Source of the DNA: Boudabousia tangfeifanii
GTDB lineage: Bacteria > Actinomycetota > Actinomycetes > Actinomycetales > Actinomycetaceae
Length of the DNA stretch: 64,000 bases
NCBI RefSeq assembly: GCF_001856685.1
Contig: NZ_CP017812.1
Coordinates: 620,001-684,000, forward strand
Reading direction: 5' to 3'
Position numbers and translations under genes: made by a program. The notes beneath the pieces were generated by a model. That model ran no database searches. It was not told where the DNA came from and worked only from the letters and a program-made list of their open reading frames with translations. Each line of letters starts with the position of its first letter. Within the stretch, counting starts at the first letter, position 1. Positions 1 through 8,050 of this stretch are shown here, piece after piece.

Positions 1-126
1 GAGTTCTCTCGAGTCGCCCTCGTGTCGACAGGTTATGGAGCAAGTCGCTACAGGATGATGCGTTGCAAGTACAAAGAGATTGATGCCTCCGTTGCCGATA
101 GGAGATATCCGGTGATGAAGTTGTGA
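1..126 (+). CDS. C-terminal end of an unidentified protein, cut by the window edge
   Basis: Frame 1 is open from the first base and stops at TGA 124-126, giving 41 residues that end ...RRYPVMKL. No family is recognised. It could be the tail of a real gene that starts to the left, or chance. It lies just upstream of a decayed recombinase, so it may itself be part of a degraded mobile region. Confidence 0.25.
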   Translation, partial: EFSRVALVSTGYGASRYRMMRCKYKEIDASVADRRYPVMKL

Positions 127-165
127 TTCGCTCTGGTGTTTATTTTCCGCTAACGGAATAAAACA

Positions 166-974
166 TTGGACGAATCATTAAAGGGCGATGCGCTACTGCA
201 AAAGACCTACACCGCCGACTTCCTGACCAAAACCATCAAACCCAACAACGGCCAGATCGCCCAGTACTACGTCCACGCCAACCATGAGGCCATCATTGCC
301 CCTGACGTGTGGGAGTTAGTGCAAGCAAAACTTGCCTACCACGCCAAAGACGCCACTTCATACAAGCACCCGTTTTGCGGGCGGGTGATCTGCGGACAAT
401 GCGGTAGTGCCTATGGGTGCAAGGTGTGGCATTCGGGAACCAAATACCAAAAACACATTTGGCGCTGCTGCGCCAAGTACGAGAAAAACACCCGTTGTAA
501 AACCGCGCACGTGTCCGAAGAAGACATCCAAGGAGCCTTTACGCAAGCAGTAACCAGCCGCTACGCCACCACCAAAGGTGTACAAAGCTCACTGGACTTG
601 ATTGAGAAGAAACTGCTGGCTATTGATGAGCTAAAAACCCGTCGGCAGAAAAGCCAGGTTAACCTTGAGCAAGTTCAGTCACGACTTAGCCAGCTGATCA
701 CTCTGGCCACTCACCACGCCATCAGCGCCGGCGAATACGACCAGCAATACTACCAACTGGAAAGCGAGAGGGCAGAGCAAGAACAGCGCTACCAAGAACT
801 GAGTGCAGAGATTGCCTGGGCGAAGGAGAAAATCGCTGCCGCCAAAACATCGCCCACTACCTAGAAAATCAAGGCACCCTCCAATACTCAGAGGCCGCCT
901 GGCTCACCCTCATCGACCACGCCACCATCCATGCCGACGGCATCATCACCATCACTTTCAAGGACGAAAACTAA
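166..974 (+). pseudogene. Large serine recombinase remnant, 5'-truncated and frameshifted
   Basis: The first frame (166-864) carries the second half of a large serine recombinase. It has a KGDALLQKTYTADFLTK block, then the recombinase zinc-ribbon (CGQCGSAYGCK and a later CCAKYEKNTRC), then a long coiled coil of about 90 residues. The catalytic resolvase domain with its serine is absent, and an in-frame TAA (151-153) lies just before the match. The first frame stops at 862-864. The usual family C-terminus continues in another frame from about 846 (NIAHYLENQG ... LIDHATIHADGIITI) to TAA 972-974, so there is a one-base-type frameshift near the AAAA run at 844-847. Such recombinases integrate phages or conjugative elements. 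This copy cannot act and marks a former mobile element. Confidence 0.85.
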
Positions 975-1019
975 GTCGAGGTCGACAGAACACGGCCGTT
1001 AACATTTGCCCCAAACTAA

Positions 1020-1040
1020 CCTCACCTACTAGCGGTGAGG
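1020..1040 (+). terminator. Short hairpin after the recombinase remnant
   Basis: CCTCACC (1020-1026) pairs with GGTGAGG (1034-1040) across a 7-base loop. No T tract follows, so it may be a weak terminator or part of the mobile-element end. Confidence 0.3.
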
Positions 1041-1063
1041 TGGAATGATCTTTGCTGCGACGC

Positions 1064-1164
1064 TGCACCCAACTGCACCCACTAAACCAGGTTGTGCGCC
1101 CACTTGAACTGGATTTGCACCCACGCCACGCACAACTGCACCCACAGTGGGGAAAATGCACCCA
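1064..1164 (+). repeat. Phased direct-repeat array of TGCACCCA
   Basis: The 8-mer TGCACCCA begins at 1064, 1074, 1116, 1137 and 1157, with one variant TGCGCCCA at 1095. From 1074 the spacing is 21, 21, 21 and 20 bases, close to two DNA helical turns, so all copies face the same side of the helix. The bases between copies are not conserved. Such arrays occur at transposase- or recombinase-binding ends of mobile elements and at cooperative operators. The position just after a decayed recombinase favours an element end. Confidence 0.7.
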
Positions 1165-1204
1165 GCAGGCCCCTTGTATCATTCGCTGACACTAAAAACC
1201 ATCG

Positions 1205-1241
1205 CTCCCAGCATTGGTTCTGTTAATGCTGGGAGATTTTT
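1205..1241 (+). terminator. Rho-independent terminator
   Basis: CTCCCAGCATT (1205-1215) pairs perfectly with AATGCTGGGAG (1225-1235) and is followed by ATTTTT. The T tract is on the plus strand, so it ends transcription coming from the recombinase region. Confidence 0.65.
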
Positions 1242-1349
1242 ATTTATCGTTTGGCTTGGGCTGGGTCCAAGTCGGCAGTTTTCCTGGTTTTAGTGCTGCG
1301 TTTGTCCCGTCTAAAGGAAAAATTTGGCAGTTATGATGGCAAAAGATGG

Positions 1350-2018
1350 TCAGAACTGTTCTAGCATTTCTTTCACATCTATTAGTTCCATTTTTTGATA
1401 ATACGTTGACCTCGGATGGCAAAAAGTTCCGGTGGGTAATAGGGCTGCTTCCACCTTGCAATCTTTCCTGATCGAATCTAGGAAAGTCGGTTTTAGTTTG
1501 CAGATCGCGTAGGGTTTCCATGGGAATTTATCATCGCCAAGTTTGCCCCAGGCGATTTGGACGCAATGAGCTTCGGGTAGAACTGTTTCAAAAATTTGTT
1601 TTGAAATTTCAAGTGAAGCTAGTAATTTTTCCCTTACCTCGTCCTCAACGAGGTTTTTAAATTCTTCGAGTTTACCAATCTTGGGCGCTAAGTTGATCAG
1701 GGTAATGGTTCGCCAGTCTCGAGGAACATCATCTTCATTTAGCGGGAAACGTTTAAGAATCGTTCGTGTGGTTGTGTCCCCTTTTCCTTCATTGCTTAAT
1801 TTCGTAGCAGTAGAAGGGTTAATCATGATGAACACGAGATTTTCTGTCTTATTTTCATTGATTTTGCTACGTAGGAACCATCTTTGATCGTAATCTTCTG
1901 GTTTCTGTGGGTAAACGAGTTTCCCATTCTTCCATGCTGCGGTGAAGGCCTCTACCGATAATTCTTCCATCTCTACGCTCCTTAGGGGTCCAGAAAAATA
2001 GAGTGTTTTCTTGGGCAT
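1350..2018 (-). CDS. DUF1643 family protein
   Basis: The 222-residue protein has the DUF1643 core: a hydrophobic strand leading into FIMINPSTAT (about residue 63), then TTTRTILKRF, then TITLINLAPKIG, and a later AWGKLGDD segment. The family has no firmly assigned function and is often found in accessory or phage-like DNA, which fits the neighbouring recombinase remnant. The ATG has AGGA six bases upstream. About 50 residues before the core (a WKNGKLVYPQKPEDY segment) are not recognised. Recognition of the domain is good; a molecular role cannot be given. Confidence 0.75.
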   Translation of the reverse strand: MPKKTLYFSGPLRSVEMEELSVEAFTAAWKNGKLVYPQKPEDYDQRWFLRSKINENKTENLVFIMINPSTATKLSNEGKGDTTTRTILKRFPLNEDDVPRDWRTITLINLAPKIGKLEEFKNLVEDEVREKLLASLEISKQIFETVLPEAHCVQIAWGKLGDDKFPWKPYAICKLKPTFLDSIRKDCKVEAALLPTGTFCHPRSTYYQKMELIDVKEMLEQF

Positions 2019-2170
2019 ATTTTATCCTGTCAAAGAAATGAAATGCCTAGTGAGAAGCTGAATTATCTCAAGATGATTGTTAGTTGCAGCAGAGTTTGGT
2101 AAATGATGATTCGTTGGGAACACCGAGACGTTTCACGGCCCGGTTGGGATACTTCGGCTAAATGGAAGGA

Positions 2171-2196
2171 GGCAGTTAGGTTGATTCCTAACTGCC
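2171..2196 (-). terminator. Hairpin downstream of the IdeS-like protease gene
   Basis: GGCAGTTAGG (2171-2180) pairs with CCTAACTGCC (2187-2196) over a 6-base loop, 20 bases beyond the minus-strand stop codon. The following tract is only pyrimidine-rich. Confidence 0.55.
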
Positions 2197-2216
2197 CCCA
2201 ATCATTGTCCTTTTAA

Positions 2217-5200
2217 TCAGCAATCAGTCTTTGCTTGGTTGTTGATCAGGCGGTAGATGAAAGTGACCATAGCGTCTCGGTTAACGTGGTTTAGTGGTCG
2301 GTAGGTTTGATCGGCCCATCCGGTGGAAACACCGGAGGCCCAGATCCAACGCATTGCCTTACCATGCAAACCATTGACGTCAACATCCTTCAGTGGCACC
2401 TTGACATTATCAAGCTTGAGGTTTTGGGGGCGAACCGCCGGCGAAACGACGTCGGAGTACTCGCTGGCAAAACGCATCAGGAATGCAGCCATAGCATCGC
2501 GGGTAACCATCTCATTTGGGCGGAAAGTGCCATCAGCCCAACCAGTGGAAATGCCGGTGGATTCCATCCAAGCAATCTGACGAGCGAATGGGTGGTTAGC
2601 AGAAACATCGGTGAAACCAACATGATTGGATTTGACCTGTGGGCTACCAGCCAAACGGTAGAGGAAAGCAGCCATATCCTGACGCTTGGTGCCGTTTAAT
2701 GGACGGAAAGTATTATCGGCCCAACCAGTAGTGATGCCATTGGAACGAGCCCAGTAAACCTCAGGCGAGAGCCACTGATTCAGAGGCACGTCCTCGAAAA
2801 GGCGAGCCTCAACCTGGGGAGCTATAGCCACATTGAATGGGAAGCACTGCTTGGCAGGTGTCGGTTGCTGTGGCGCTGGTTTAGCCGGAGCTGGCGTCGG
2901 TTTAGCTGGAGCCGGAGTTGGCTTAACCGGCTTTGCTGGTGCTGGTTTGACCGGTGCCGGCTTGGTAGGTGCCGGTTTAGGAGTAACTGGAGCAGGAGCC
3001 GGTTTGACCGGAGCAGGCTTTACCGGAGGAAGCGGCTTTGGAGTCGGCTTCGGATCAGGCAATACCGGAGTCGGTTCGGGCTTAGGCTGCACAGGTGCAG
3101 GTTTAACCGGGGGCACTGGGGTCGGCTTAGGCTGCACAGGTGCAGGTTTAACCGGCGGCTTGGGGGTCGGGGTAGGCCGTGGATCTGGCTTTACCGGTGG
3201 TTTTGGTGCTGGCTTGACTGGTTTTGCCGGAGCCGGTTTTACCGGTGGTTTCGGCGCAGGAGTCGGCTCAACTGAAGGCTGCGGAACTGGTACCGGTTTC
3301 ACCGGGGGCACTGGAGTTGGCTTTGGTGCTGGCTTAGGTAGAACCGGTTTAGGTTCCGGCTGTGGCTTTGGAGGTACTGGAGAAACAGGGGTTTCAACAG
3401 TAGGCTCAGCCGAAGGCATTGGAACTGGTTCTGCGGTCGGCTCCTTGGTCGGTTCCACTGAAGGTTCCGAAGTGGGAACCACAGGTACCGGTGTGGGTTC
3501 AGCTGTTGCTTCGACAGTCGGTTCAACCGATGGTTCCGGAGTTGCCTCTACGGTAGGTTCTGCCGTTGCTTCCTTAGTTGGTTCGGGCGCAGGTGCAGGC
3601 TCTGCGGTAGGTTCAGTCGAAGGCTCCGGGGTTGCTTCAACAGTAGCCTCTACCGTTGGTTCCTTTGTCGGCTCCAAGCTAGGTGCTGGAGTGGGCACAA
3701 CCGGGGTAGGGGTTGGTTCCAAGGTTGGCTCAACAGATGGTTCCACGGTTGGCGCCGGAGTGGGCTCAACGGTAGGTTCCTTAGTTGGTTCGGCCGTTGG
3801 CGCCGGAGTCGGCTCGACAGTTGGTTCCTTGGTTGGCTCTGGAGCAGGAACAACCGGGGCTGGAGTAGGCTCGGCAGTCTGCTCGGGTGTAGGTTCCTTC
3901 GTTGGCTCCGGCGTTGCAGGCTTTTTATTGCCTAGCACAGTTACCCGGGCTGTCTTTGCTACCTCTTGTCCAAAGTTATCTACATATTTAATGGTGTAGG
4001 TGCCCGGAACGTTCTGGTTAAAGCCACCATTGTCACGAACCTTAAAGGTCACCTTAGGTAGCTGCTCGCGAGCCCAATCATCCCAAACCTTTCGGCCAAG
4101 ATCGAGAGAGTTTACTGCCGAGATACCTGGTGAAGATGACTGAGGATTTTCGAGTTCATAGTTGATATCAGCATAGATTGAGCGACCGTCGTCAGAGCTC
4201 AAAACCTTAAGTCGCGTCATCAAAGAAGTGGTTTGATACGCCTTGTTGTTCGTGTCGCTGTCAGTGTAGTAAATGTAATCAACTAGCTGATTCTCATTAA
4301 CCTCGGCACCCCACAAGGTAACTGCATGGCGATAACCGCCAGAGTATACAAGTTCAAAACCAATCGAACGGTGATTCTTCATCGCATCGATCACGAAATC
4401 AGAGAACTGTTTGAGCGCATTTGAACGAGGGAACTTAATGTAGTTAGTCAGTGGGGTAGCACTTGCCATCGATGACGTGTTGAATGCCTTGCCAAAGAAT
4501 CCCTTAAAGTTTTTTCCAAACTCTTCATCCTTAAAAGGAGCATTCACTGCCGCAGTTTTTTCGCCGGTGATAAACCACTGATTGCCACCAGTAGGATCAC
4601 CCGGTTTATCAACAAAATGTTCCGAATAGTAGTCCAAGATCTGTTGGTAATCTTGCTCATTGTAGCCGTCAGTCAGATAGTGCCCAGGCATCAGTTCCTT
4701 AGAGGCATCTGGATAAGTCTTAAAGTATTTATCGACAAACGGTCGATTCTGCTTAATCCACCACATCAGTTGATTGGCGCTAGTGGCCTTCCAGCAAGCT
4801 ACGTCATCAGTGCCACCACTACCATAGGGGCGAAGCGACTCTCGATAGTGCTTATTGGCGTCATACCAGCCACTATCAGGAGTCCAACGAAGGTAATCTA
4901 CGTCGAAATAGTTATACCATTGCCCAGCCGGGGGATTTTCAAACTTATTGGGTGAAAGGGCCGGCACATCCGCAGGATTACCAAGCTTTGGAATGTTGGT
5001 GCCATAGGTGGTTAGTACGTTCGGAAAGCTAAACTCTTCAGGTGCCAACTCTCCCGGTAAACCAGTCTCCACCTTCGCACTGATCAAGGAAGTAAGATCG
5101 AGATCCTGTCCTTGTTTAATGGTGGCATTTTGCACCGTTGCCTCATAAGGGGGAGCGGCGTGCTCGGCAGAAGTAGGTGCGGCGCTCGCCAAAGAGGTGA

Positions 5201-5264
5201 CCAGCAAAGAGGAGGCACCCACCATCGCAAAGGTGGCAACAACAAGTCTGGATAGCTTCGACAT
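2217..5264 (-). CDS. Secreted IdeS/Mac-like cysteine protease with Pro/Thr-rich stalk and three SLH-like repeats
   Basis: A 1015-residue secreted protein. A Sec signal peptide ends near ASA-AP. Residues about 115-385 match the IdeS/Mac (peptidase C66) fold: Cys157 in [12 protein letters not shown], His313 in [11 protein letters not shown], and Asp335/Asp337 in YYTDSDT. The His-to-Asp spacing (22 and 24 residues) equals that of streptococcal IdeS (His262, Asp284, Asp286). An Ig-like segment ([12 protein letters not shown]) follows, then about 360 residues of Pro/Thr/Glu repeats, later Pro/Lys-rich, then three SLH-like repeats each with GWADxTFRP or GWADxTYRP. IdeS enzymes cut immunoglobulin G at the hinge. 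By inference this is a surface-held, immunoglobulin-directed protease, but the substrate is unproven. The chosen ATG has TGGGA nine bases upstream; ATG 5279 or 5369 would lengthen the N-terminus. Confidence 0.85.
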   Translation of the reverse strand: MSKLSRLVVATFAMVGASSLLVTSLASAAPTSAEHAAPPYEATVQNATIKQGQDLDLTSLISAKVETGLPGELAPEEFSFPNVLTTYGTNIPKLGNPADVPALSPNKFENPPAGQWYNYFDVDYLRWTPDSGWYDANKHYRESLRPYGSGGTDDVACWKATSANQLMWWIKQNRPFVDKYFKTYPDASKELMPGHYLTDGYNEQDYQQILDYYSEHFVDKPGDPTGGNQWFITGEKTAAVNAPFKDEEFGKNFKGFFGKAFNTSSMASATPLTNYIKFPRSNALKQFSDFVIDAMKNHRSIGFELVYSGGYRHAVTLWGAEVNENQLVDYIYYTDSDTNNKAYQTTSLMTRLKVLSSDDGRSIYADINYELENPQSSSPGISAVNSLDLGRKVWDDWAREQLPKVTFKVRDNGGFNQNVPGTYTIKYVDNFGQEVAKTARVTVLGNKKPATPEPTKEPTPEQTAEPTPAPVVPAPEPTKEPTVEPTPAPTAEPTKEPTVEPTPAPTVEPSVEPTLEPTPTPVVPTPAPSLEPTKEPTVEATVEATPEPSTEPTAEPAPAPEPTKEATAEPTVEATPEPSVEPTVEATAEPTPVPVVPTSEPSVEPTKEPTAEPVPMPSAEPTVETPVSPVPPKPQPEPKPVLPKPAPKPTPVPPVKPVPVPQPSVEPTPAPKPPVKPAPAKPVKPAPKPPVKPDPRPTPTPKPPVKPAPVQPKPTPVPPVKPAPVQPKPEPTPVLPDPKPTPKPLPPVKPAPVKPAPAPVTPKPAPTKPAPVKPAPAKPVKPTPAPAKPTPAPAKPAPQQPTPAKQCFPFNVAIAPQVEARLFEDVPLNQWLSPEVYWARSNGITTGWADNTFRPLNGTKRQDMAAFLYRLAGSPQVKSNHVGFTDVSANHPFARQIAWMESTGISTGWADGTFRPNEMVTRDAMAAFLMRFASEYSDVVSPAVRPQNLKLDNVKVPLKDVDVNGLHGKAMRWIWASGVSTGWADQTYRPLNHVNRDAMVTFIYRLINNQAKTDC
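2848..3923 (-). repeat. Pro/Thr/Glu-rich then Pro/Lys-rich stalk-coding repeats
   Basis: About 1.07 kb of imperfect short repeats inside the protease gene. The proximal part encodes EPTxEPT and PTPAP units; the distal part encodes PxPKPxPVKPAP units. Such stalks span the cell wall. The many near-identical units make length variation between strains likely. Confidence 0.8.
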
Positions 5265-5323
5265 TCGGCTAAATCCCATCAGTTCGGAAACAAAAATCGT
5301 GACCTGAAATAAAACAAAATCAT

Positions 5324-5340
5324 GGGGAAACGTATTCCCC
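5324..5340. promoter_or_regulatory. Inverted repeat upstream of the IdeS-like protease
   Basis: GGGGAA (5324-5329), spacer ACGTA, then TTCCCC (5335-5340), extendable to TGGGGAA with a flanking A. It lies 60-75 bases before the chosen start, in the divergent region shared with the S66 peptidase. It could be an operator or a leader hairpin; no regulator is identified. Confidence 0.35.
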
Positions 5341-5503
5341 CAAAAGTGTGTTCCAACAGGACGCTCCAAAATCGCACTATATCAGAAAAAGCCATGTAAC
5401 TAACATGCTAATGTGACCAAGCAGCTATCTGCTTTCGCCTCTCAAATTGAAACACCACGAGGGCGATAAAACGCTCTAAGCCTAACCCCTCTAAAATGAA
5501 GGC

Positions 5504-6544
5504 ATGGCTCATCAACTGCTCAAACCAACCCCGCTAAAACCCGGCGACAAAGTGGCGATCCTTTCACCTGCTTGGTCTGCGCCCTCGTACTTTCCGCAAA
5601 TCCACCGTCAAGCCATGGAACGGGTTGAAAAACTACTTGGATTAGAGCCAGTCGAATACCCCACCACCAGTAAAATGGGGGCCAGCCCAAAGGAACGAGC
5701 CGAGGACGTCAACGCTGCTTTTGCCGACCCAGAAATTAGAGCCATCTTCACCACCATCGGGGGAGATGACGAAATCACCGTCACCCCACACCTTGACTCG
5801 CAGTTACCCAAAGCAGACCCCAAGCCATTCTTCGGCTACTCCGATAACACCAACATCTCGAACTGGCTCTGGCAAAACGGAGTAGGGAGCTACTATGGCG
5901 GTTCCACCATGGTGCACCTCGGACCTGCACAAGTCGACGAAGAACACTTGACCACTCTCAAAGCTGCGCTATTTGCCGAGGGCGACCTACAACTGCCTAT
6001 CCCCACCGAATCGGAAGACTTCGGGCACGACTGGTCCAGCCCAGCCGCGCTAGATCAGCCCTACCCAAGAACCCCATCACCCAAACTCGAATTCCTCGCC
6101 TCCGACGAAAAAGTTCGAGGCGCAACCTGGGGCGGCTGCCTCGAAGTAATCGACCAACTAGCCCTCGCCGACCGGCTACCAAGTGCCGAACAAATCGAAG
6201 GGAAAATCCTCCTCTTTGAAACCTCCGAAATCATTCCTCCGCCCGAATATGTCGGACGCTGGATCCGCGCCCTCGGCCAGCGAGGATACCTCGACGCTGC
6301 CAGTGCACTCGCTTTCGCACAACCAGTCGTAGCTGACCGAGACAACCCCATGCCACCAGAAATCCTCGCCGCCAAACACGAGGCCTACGTGGAATACCTG
6401 CTAGCCAACATCGCCCCATACCGCAGTGACCTACTGGTTTGCCTCAACCTGCCATTCGGACACACCAGACCCCAACTAGTCCTCCCATACGGCGGCGAAA
6501 TCACCCTCGACCCGAAAACAGAAACCGTCACCGCTCACTACTAA
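5504..6544 (+). CDS. S66 family peptidase, MccF/LD-carboxypeptidase-like
   Basis: The 346-residue protein follows the S66 pattern: LKPGDKVAILSPAWSAP at the N-terminus, IFTTIGGDDEI, the nucleophile serine in FFGYSDNTN (about residue 112), a mid-domain Glu region (LLFETSE) and a C-terminal His in FGHTRPQLVLPYGG. The family includes murein LD-carboxypeptidases and the microcin C7 self-immunity protein MccF, which cleaves acyl-sulfamoyl adenylates. The GYSDNTN form and conserved PYGG are closer to the MccF branch. There is no signal peptide, so it is cytoplasmic. TAAAAT at 5492-5497 ends six bases before the ATG, so the mRNA is probably leaderless. Confidence 0.82.
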   Translation: MAHQLLKPTPLKPGDKVAILSPAWSAPSYFPQIHRQAMERVEKLLGLEPVEYPTTSKMGASPKERAEDVNAAFADPEIRAIFTTIGGDDEITVTPHLDSQLPKADPKPFFGYSDNTNISNWLWQNGVGSYYGGSTMVHLGPAQVDEEHLTTLKAALFAEGDLQLPIPTESEDFGHDWSSPAALDQPYPRTPSPKLEFLASDEKVRGATWGGCLEVIDQLALADRLPSAEQIEGKILLFETSEIIPPPEYVGRWIRALGQRGYLDAASALAFAQPVVADRDNPMPPEILAAKHEAYVEYLLANIAPYRSDLLVCLNLPFGHTRPQLVLPYGGEITLDPKTETVTAHY

Positions 6545-6596
6545 ACCCAAGTAATACCAGCCTTAAATCCAAAGGCGGAACTCTTTCTGACAAACT

Positions 6597-6624
6597 GATA
6601 TATAAAGAAACTTGTATATAAATC
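6597..6624. promoter_or_regulatory. AT-rich imperfect palindrome, candidate ArsR operator
   Basis: GATATATA (6597-6604) and TATATAAATC (6615-6624) form an imperfect inverted repeat, followed by another GATATAAAC copy at 6631-6639 that includes a possible -10 (TATAAA). The position directly before the arsR-type gene suggests autoregulation. Confidence 0.4.
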
Positions 6625-6647
6625 TTTTTTGATATAAACTTTCTTTT

Positions 6648-6980
6648 ATGAGTGAAGATCAGACGAAGCGCGATGCCCACGCCCAGCGTGAATGTGCGCC
6701 GGTAGTGCCATTGTTTAAAGCTATGGCGCATCCGATGCGGGCGGCGATCGTGCATCGTTTGGTTGCCGGTCCAGCTGATGTTTCCCAACTGGTCGCACTC
6801 TTGGAAGAATCACAACCGCTGGTTTCGCACCACTTGAAAGTCCTACGGGAAGCCCATTTGGTGAGAATCAATCGCGTAGGTCGAAACTCGAACTACGAAC
6901 TAATTGACGAACATGTGGCGCACATTTTCCTCGATGCGCTCAAACATACCAAGGAACACAATCATGACTGTAAACACTGA
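6648..6980 (+). CDS. ArsR/SmtB-family metal-responsive repressor
   Basis: A 110-residue winged-helix protein. It has the typical FKAMAHPMRAAIVHRL helix, then DVSQLVALLEESQPLVSHHLKVLREAHLV recognition region and RVGRNSNYEL wing. The C-terminal tail KEHNHDCKH is rich in His and Cys, and there is a Cys near residue 16, as in zinc or cadmium sensors. The 3' end overlaps the start of the metallothionein-like gene by 17 bases, so the two are cotranscribed. Such repressors leave DNA when metal binds. The partner gene argues for zinc or a similar soft metal. Confidence 0.88.
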   Translation: MSEDQTKRDAHAQRECAPVVPLFKAMAHPMRAAIVHRLVAGPADVSQLVALLEESQPLVSHHLKVLREAHLVRINRVGRNSNYELIDEHVAHIFLDALKHTKEHNHDCKH

Positions 6981-7287
6981 ACACACCCCAGCTGAAAAGC
7001 ACAACCACACCCACGGTCCAGGCTGTGGTCACGAAGCTCGTGTCCACGGTGACCATGTTGACTACTTGCACGACGGTCACGCACACCGCGAAGACGGTGG
7101 CCACTACGATGAGTGCACCACCTGCGTATGTGGTGACTGCGATGATGTTTGCGCTGCTTGCGAGTGTGATGGTTGCACCTGCCCAACCTGCAACCATGAA
7201 ACCTGCCAGTGTGAACACTGCGACGACATTTGCAACAACTGCGTCTGTGTTGACTGCACTTGCCCAACCTGCACCCACGCAGCCTGA
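6964..7287 (+). CDS. His-rich/Cys-rich metallothionein-like metal-binding protein
   Basis: A 107-residue protein in two parts. Residues 1-48 are His-rich (HNHTHGPGCGH, VHGDHVDYLHDGHAH), like small actinobacterial proteins linked to zinc regulators. Residues 50-107 hold 19 cysteines in CxC, CxxC and CxxxC spacing, with two CTCPTC blocks in a twofold internal repeat. In all there are 20 Cys and 14 His. The start is the ATG overlapping the upstream repressor. The sequence supports high-capacity binding of zinc, copper or cadmium. A role in storage or detoxification under the ArsR protein is inference. No enzyme motif is present. Confidence 0.75.
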   Translation: MTVNTEHTPAEKHNHTHGPGCGHEARVHGDHVDYLHDGHAHREDGGHYDECTTCVCGDCDDVCAACECDGCTCPTCNHETCQCEHCDDICNNCVCVDCTCPTCTHAA

Positions 7288-7303
7288 GGTGCAAAAAGAC
7301 TAG

Positions 7304-7346
7304 AATTTTAGGGGTGAGAGCCAAAATGGCTCCCACCCCTAAAATT
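7304..7346 (+). terminator. Strong hairpin after the metal-binding operon
   Basis: AATTTTAGGGGTG (7304-7316) pairs with CACCCCTAAAATT (7334-7346); an inner GAGCC/GGCTC extends the stem with one mismatch and an AAAAT loop. It is symmetrical and lacks a long T tract. Confidence 0.7.
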
Positions 7347-7425
7347 TAAGCCCCTCAAAATGTGATAGAATACACTAAATGCTGGTTAAAGGTGACCAGC
7401 CTAAAACTGAGTGGGAGGTGCCAAG

Positions 7426-7710
7426 ATGCACGAAAAATGGACTTTCTACGGGAAACGACAACCCAGAACTCTGGTGTTCATTGCTTGGCTCTTAATTTTT
7501 GGGTTCCTACCAGTGCGATTCATAGCCGAACGCATGGTAGACACTGGATACCTACTAATTCTGTACTACACCATTCCTGCTGGACTAGTAGTGGGACTAC
7601 TCGCCTTCAAATTAAAAAGCAAATTAGTCCTAACCTTAGGGATAATGCTCCTTTTCACCTATGTGCTACTAATTCTTCTATATGGAGTCAACACTCCCGC
7701 TTGTCATTAA
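7426..7710 (+). CDS. Small integral membrane protein
   Basis: A 94-residue protein with a basic N-terminus (MHEKWTFYGKRQPR) and three hydrophobic segments, about residues 17-35, 42-60 and 65-86. The ATG has GGGAGGTG seven bases upstream, which decides it over the upstream in-frame GTG at 7411. No family is recognised. It starts an AT-richer run of three genes encoding membrane or secreted products (7.4-9.2 kb). No function can be assigned. Confidence 0.6.
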   Translation: MHEKWTFYGKRQPRTLVFIAWLLIFGFLPVRFIAERMVDTGYLLILYYTIPAGLVVGLLAFKLKSKLVLTLGIMLLFTYVLLILLYGVNTPACH

Positions 7711-7784
7711 GCATTAGATCAGATTCTGATAAATGACGATCAGATCCCTAACTACAGCTTCTATGAACTCAGTGAAAGGCCGCC

Positions 7785-7982
7785 ATGGGACGTAAAAGAA
7801 AGAAAAAATCTGGATCGATTTGGCTGACCTGGATCGCCCTCGGATTAATATTTGTCTCGCTTCTTTTAGAAACTGTAGTTTTTCTGCTGGTAGACGGCAA
7901 CTGGCCACTTTGGGCTGGATTAGTAATGCAGATTATCGCCATCTTGATATTCGCTTACCAAGGAAAGCAAGAAAAAGCTTAA
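7785..7982 (+). CDS. Small two-helix membrane protein
   Basis: A 65-residue protein with a strongly basic start (MGRKRKKKSG), two transmembrane segments (about residues 13-36 and 41-58) and a short charged tail (GKQEKA). AAAGG lies seven bases before the ATG. The family is unknown. It sits between the other small membrane protein and a lipoprotein on the same strand. Confidence 0.55.
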   Translation: MGRKRKKKSGSIWLTWIALGLIFVSLLLETVVFLLVDGNWPLWAGLVMQIIAILIFAYQGKQEKA

Positions 7983-8050
7983 ACTTAGTGTGCCAGCTTA
8001 GAAAACTTCTTGGATTAAGCAGCTGAAGAGCTAACGCGAAAGGGAAATAG

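Noticed and set aside
2040..2216. 38-residue open frame MIRWEHRDVSRPGWD...
   Set aside because: It ends through the terminator hairpin, has no good ribosome-binding site and no recognisable family.
2833..3999. Long plus-strand open frame rich in Gly, Ala and Thr inside the IdeS-like gene
   Set aside because: It is the antisense shadow of the Pro/Thr-rich stalk repeats; a repetitive minus-strand gene leaves such open frames. It has no ribosome-binding site or signal.
6940..7336. Minus-strand open frames across the metallothionein-like gene
   Set aside because: They arise from the repetitive Cys/His codons on the other strand; the plus-strand frame overlaps arsR and has the coherent metal-binding pattern.
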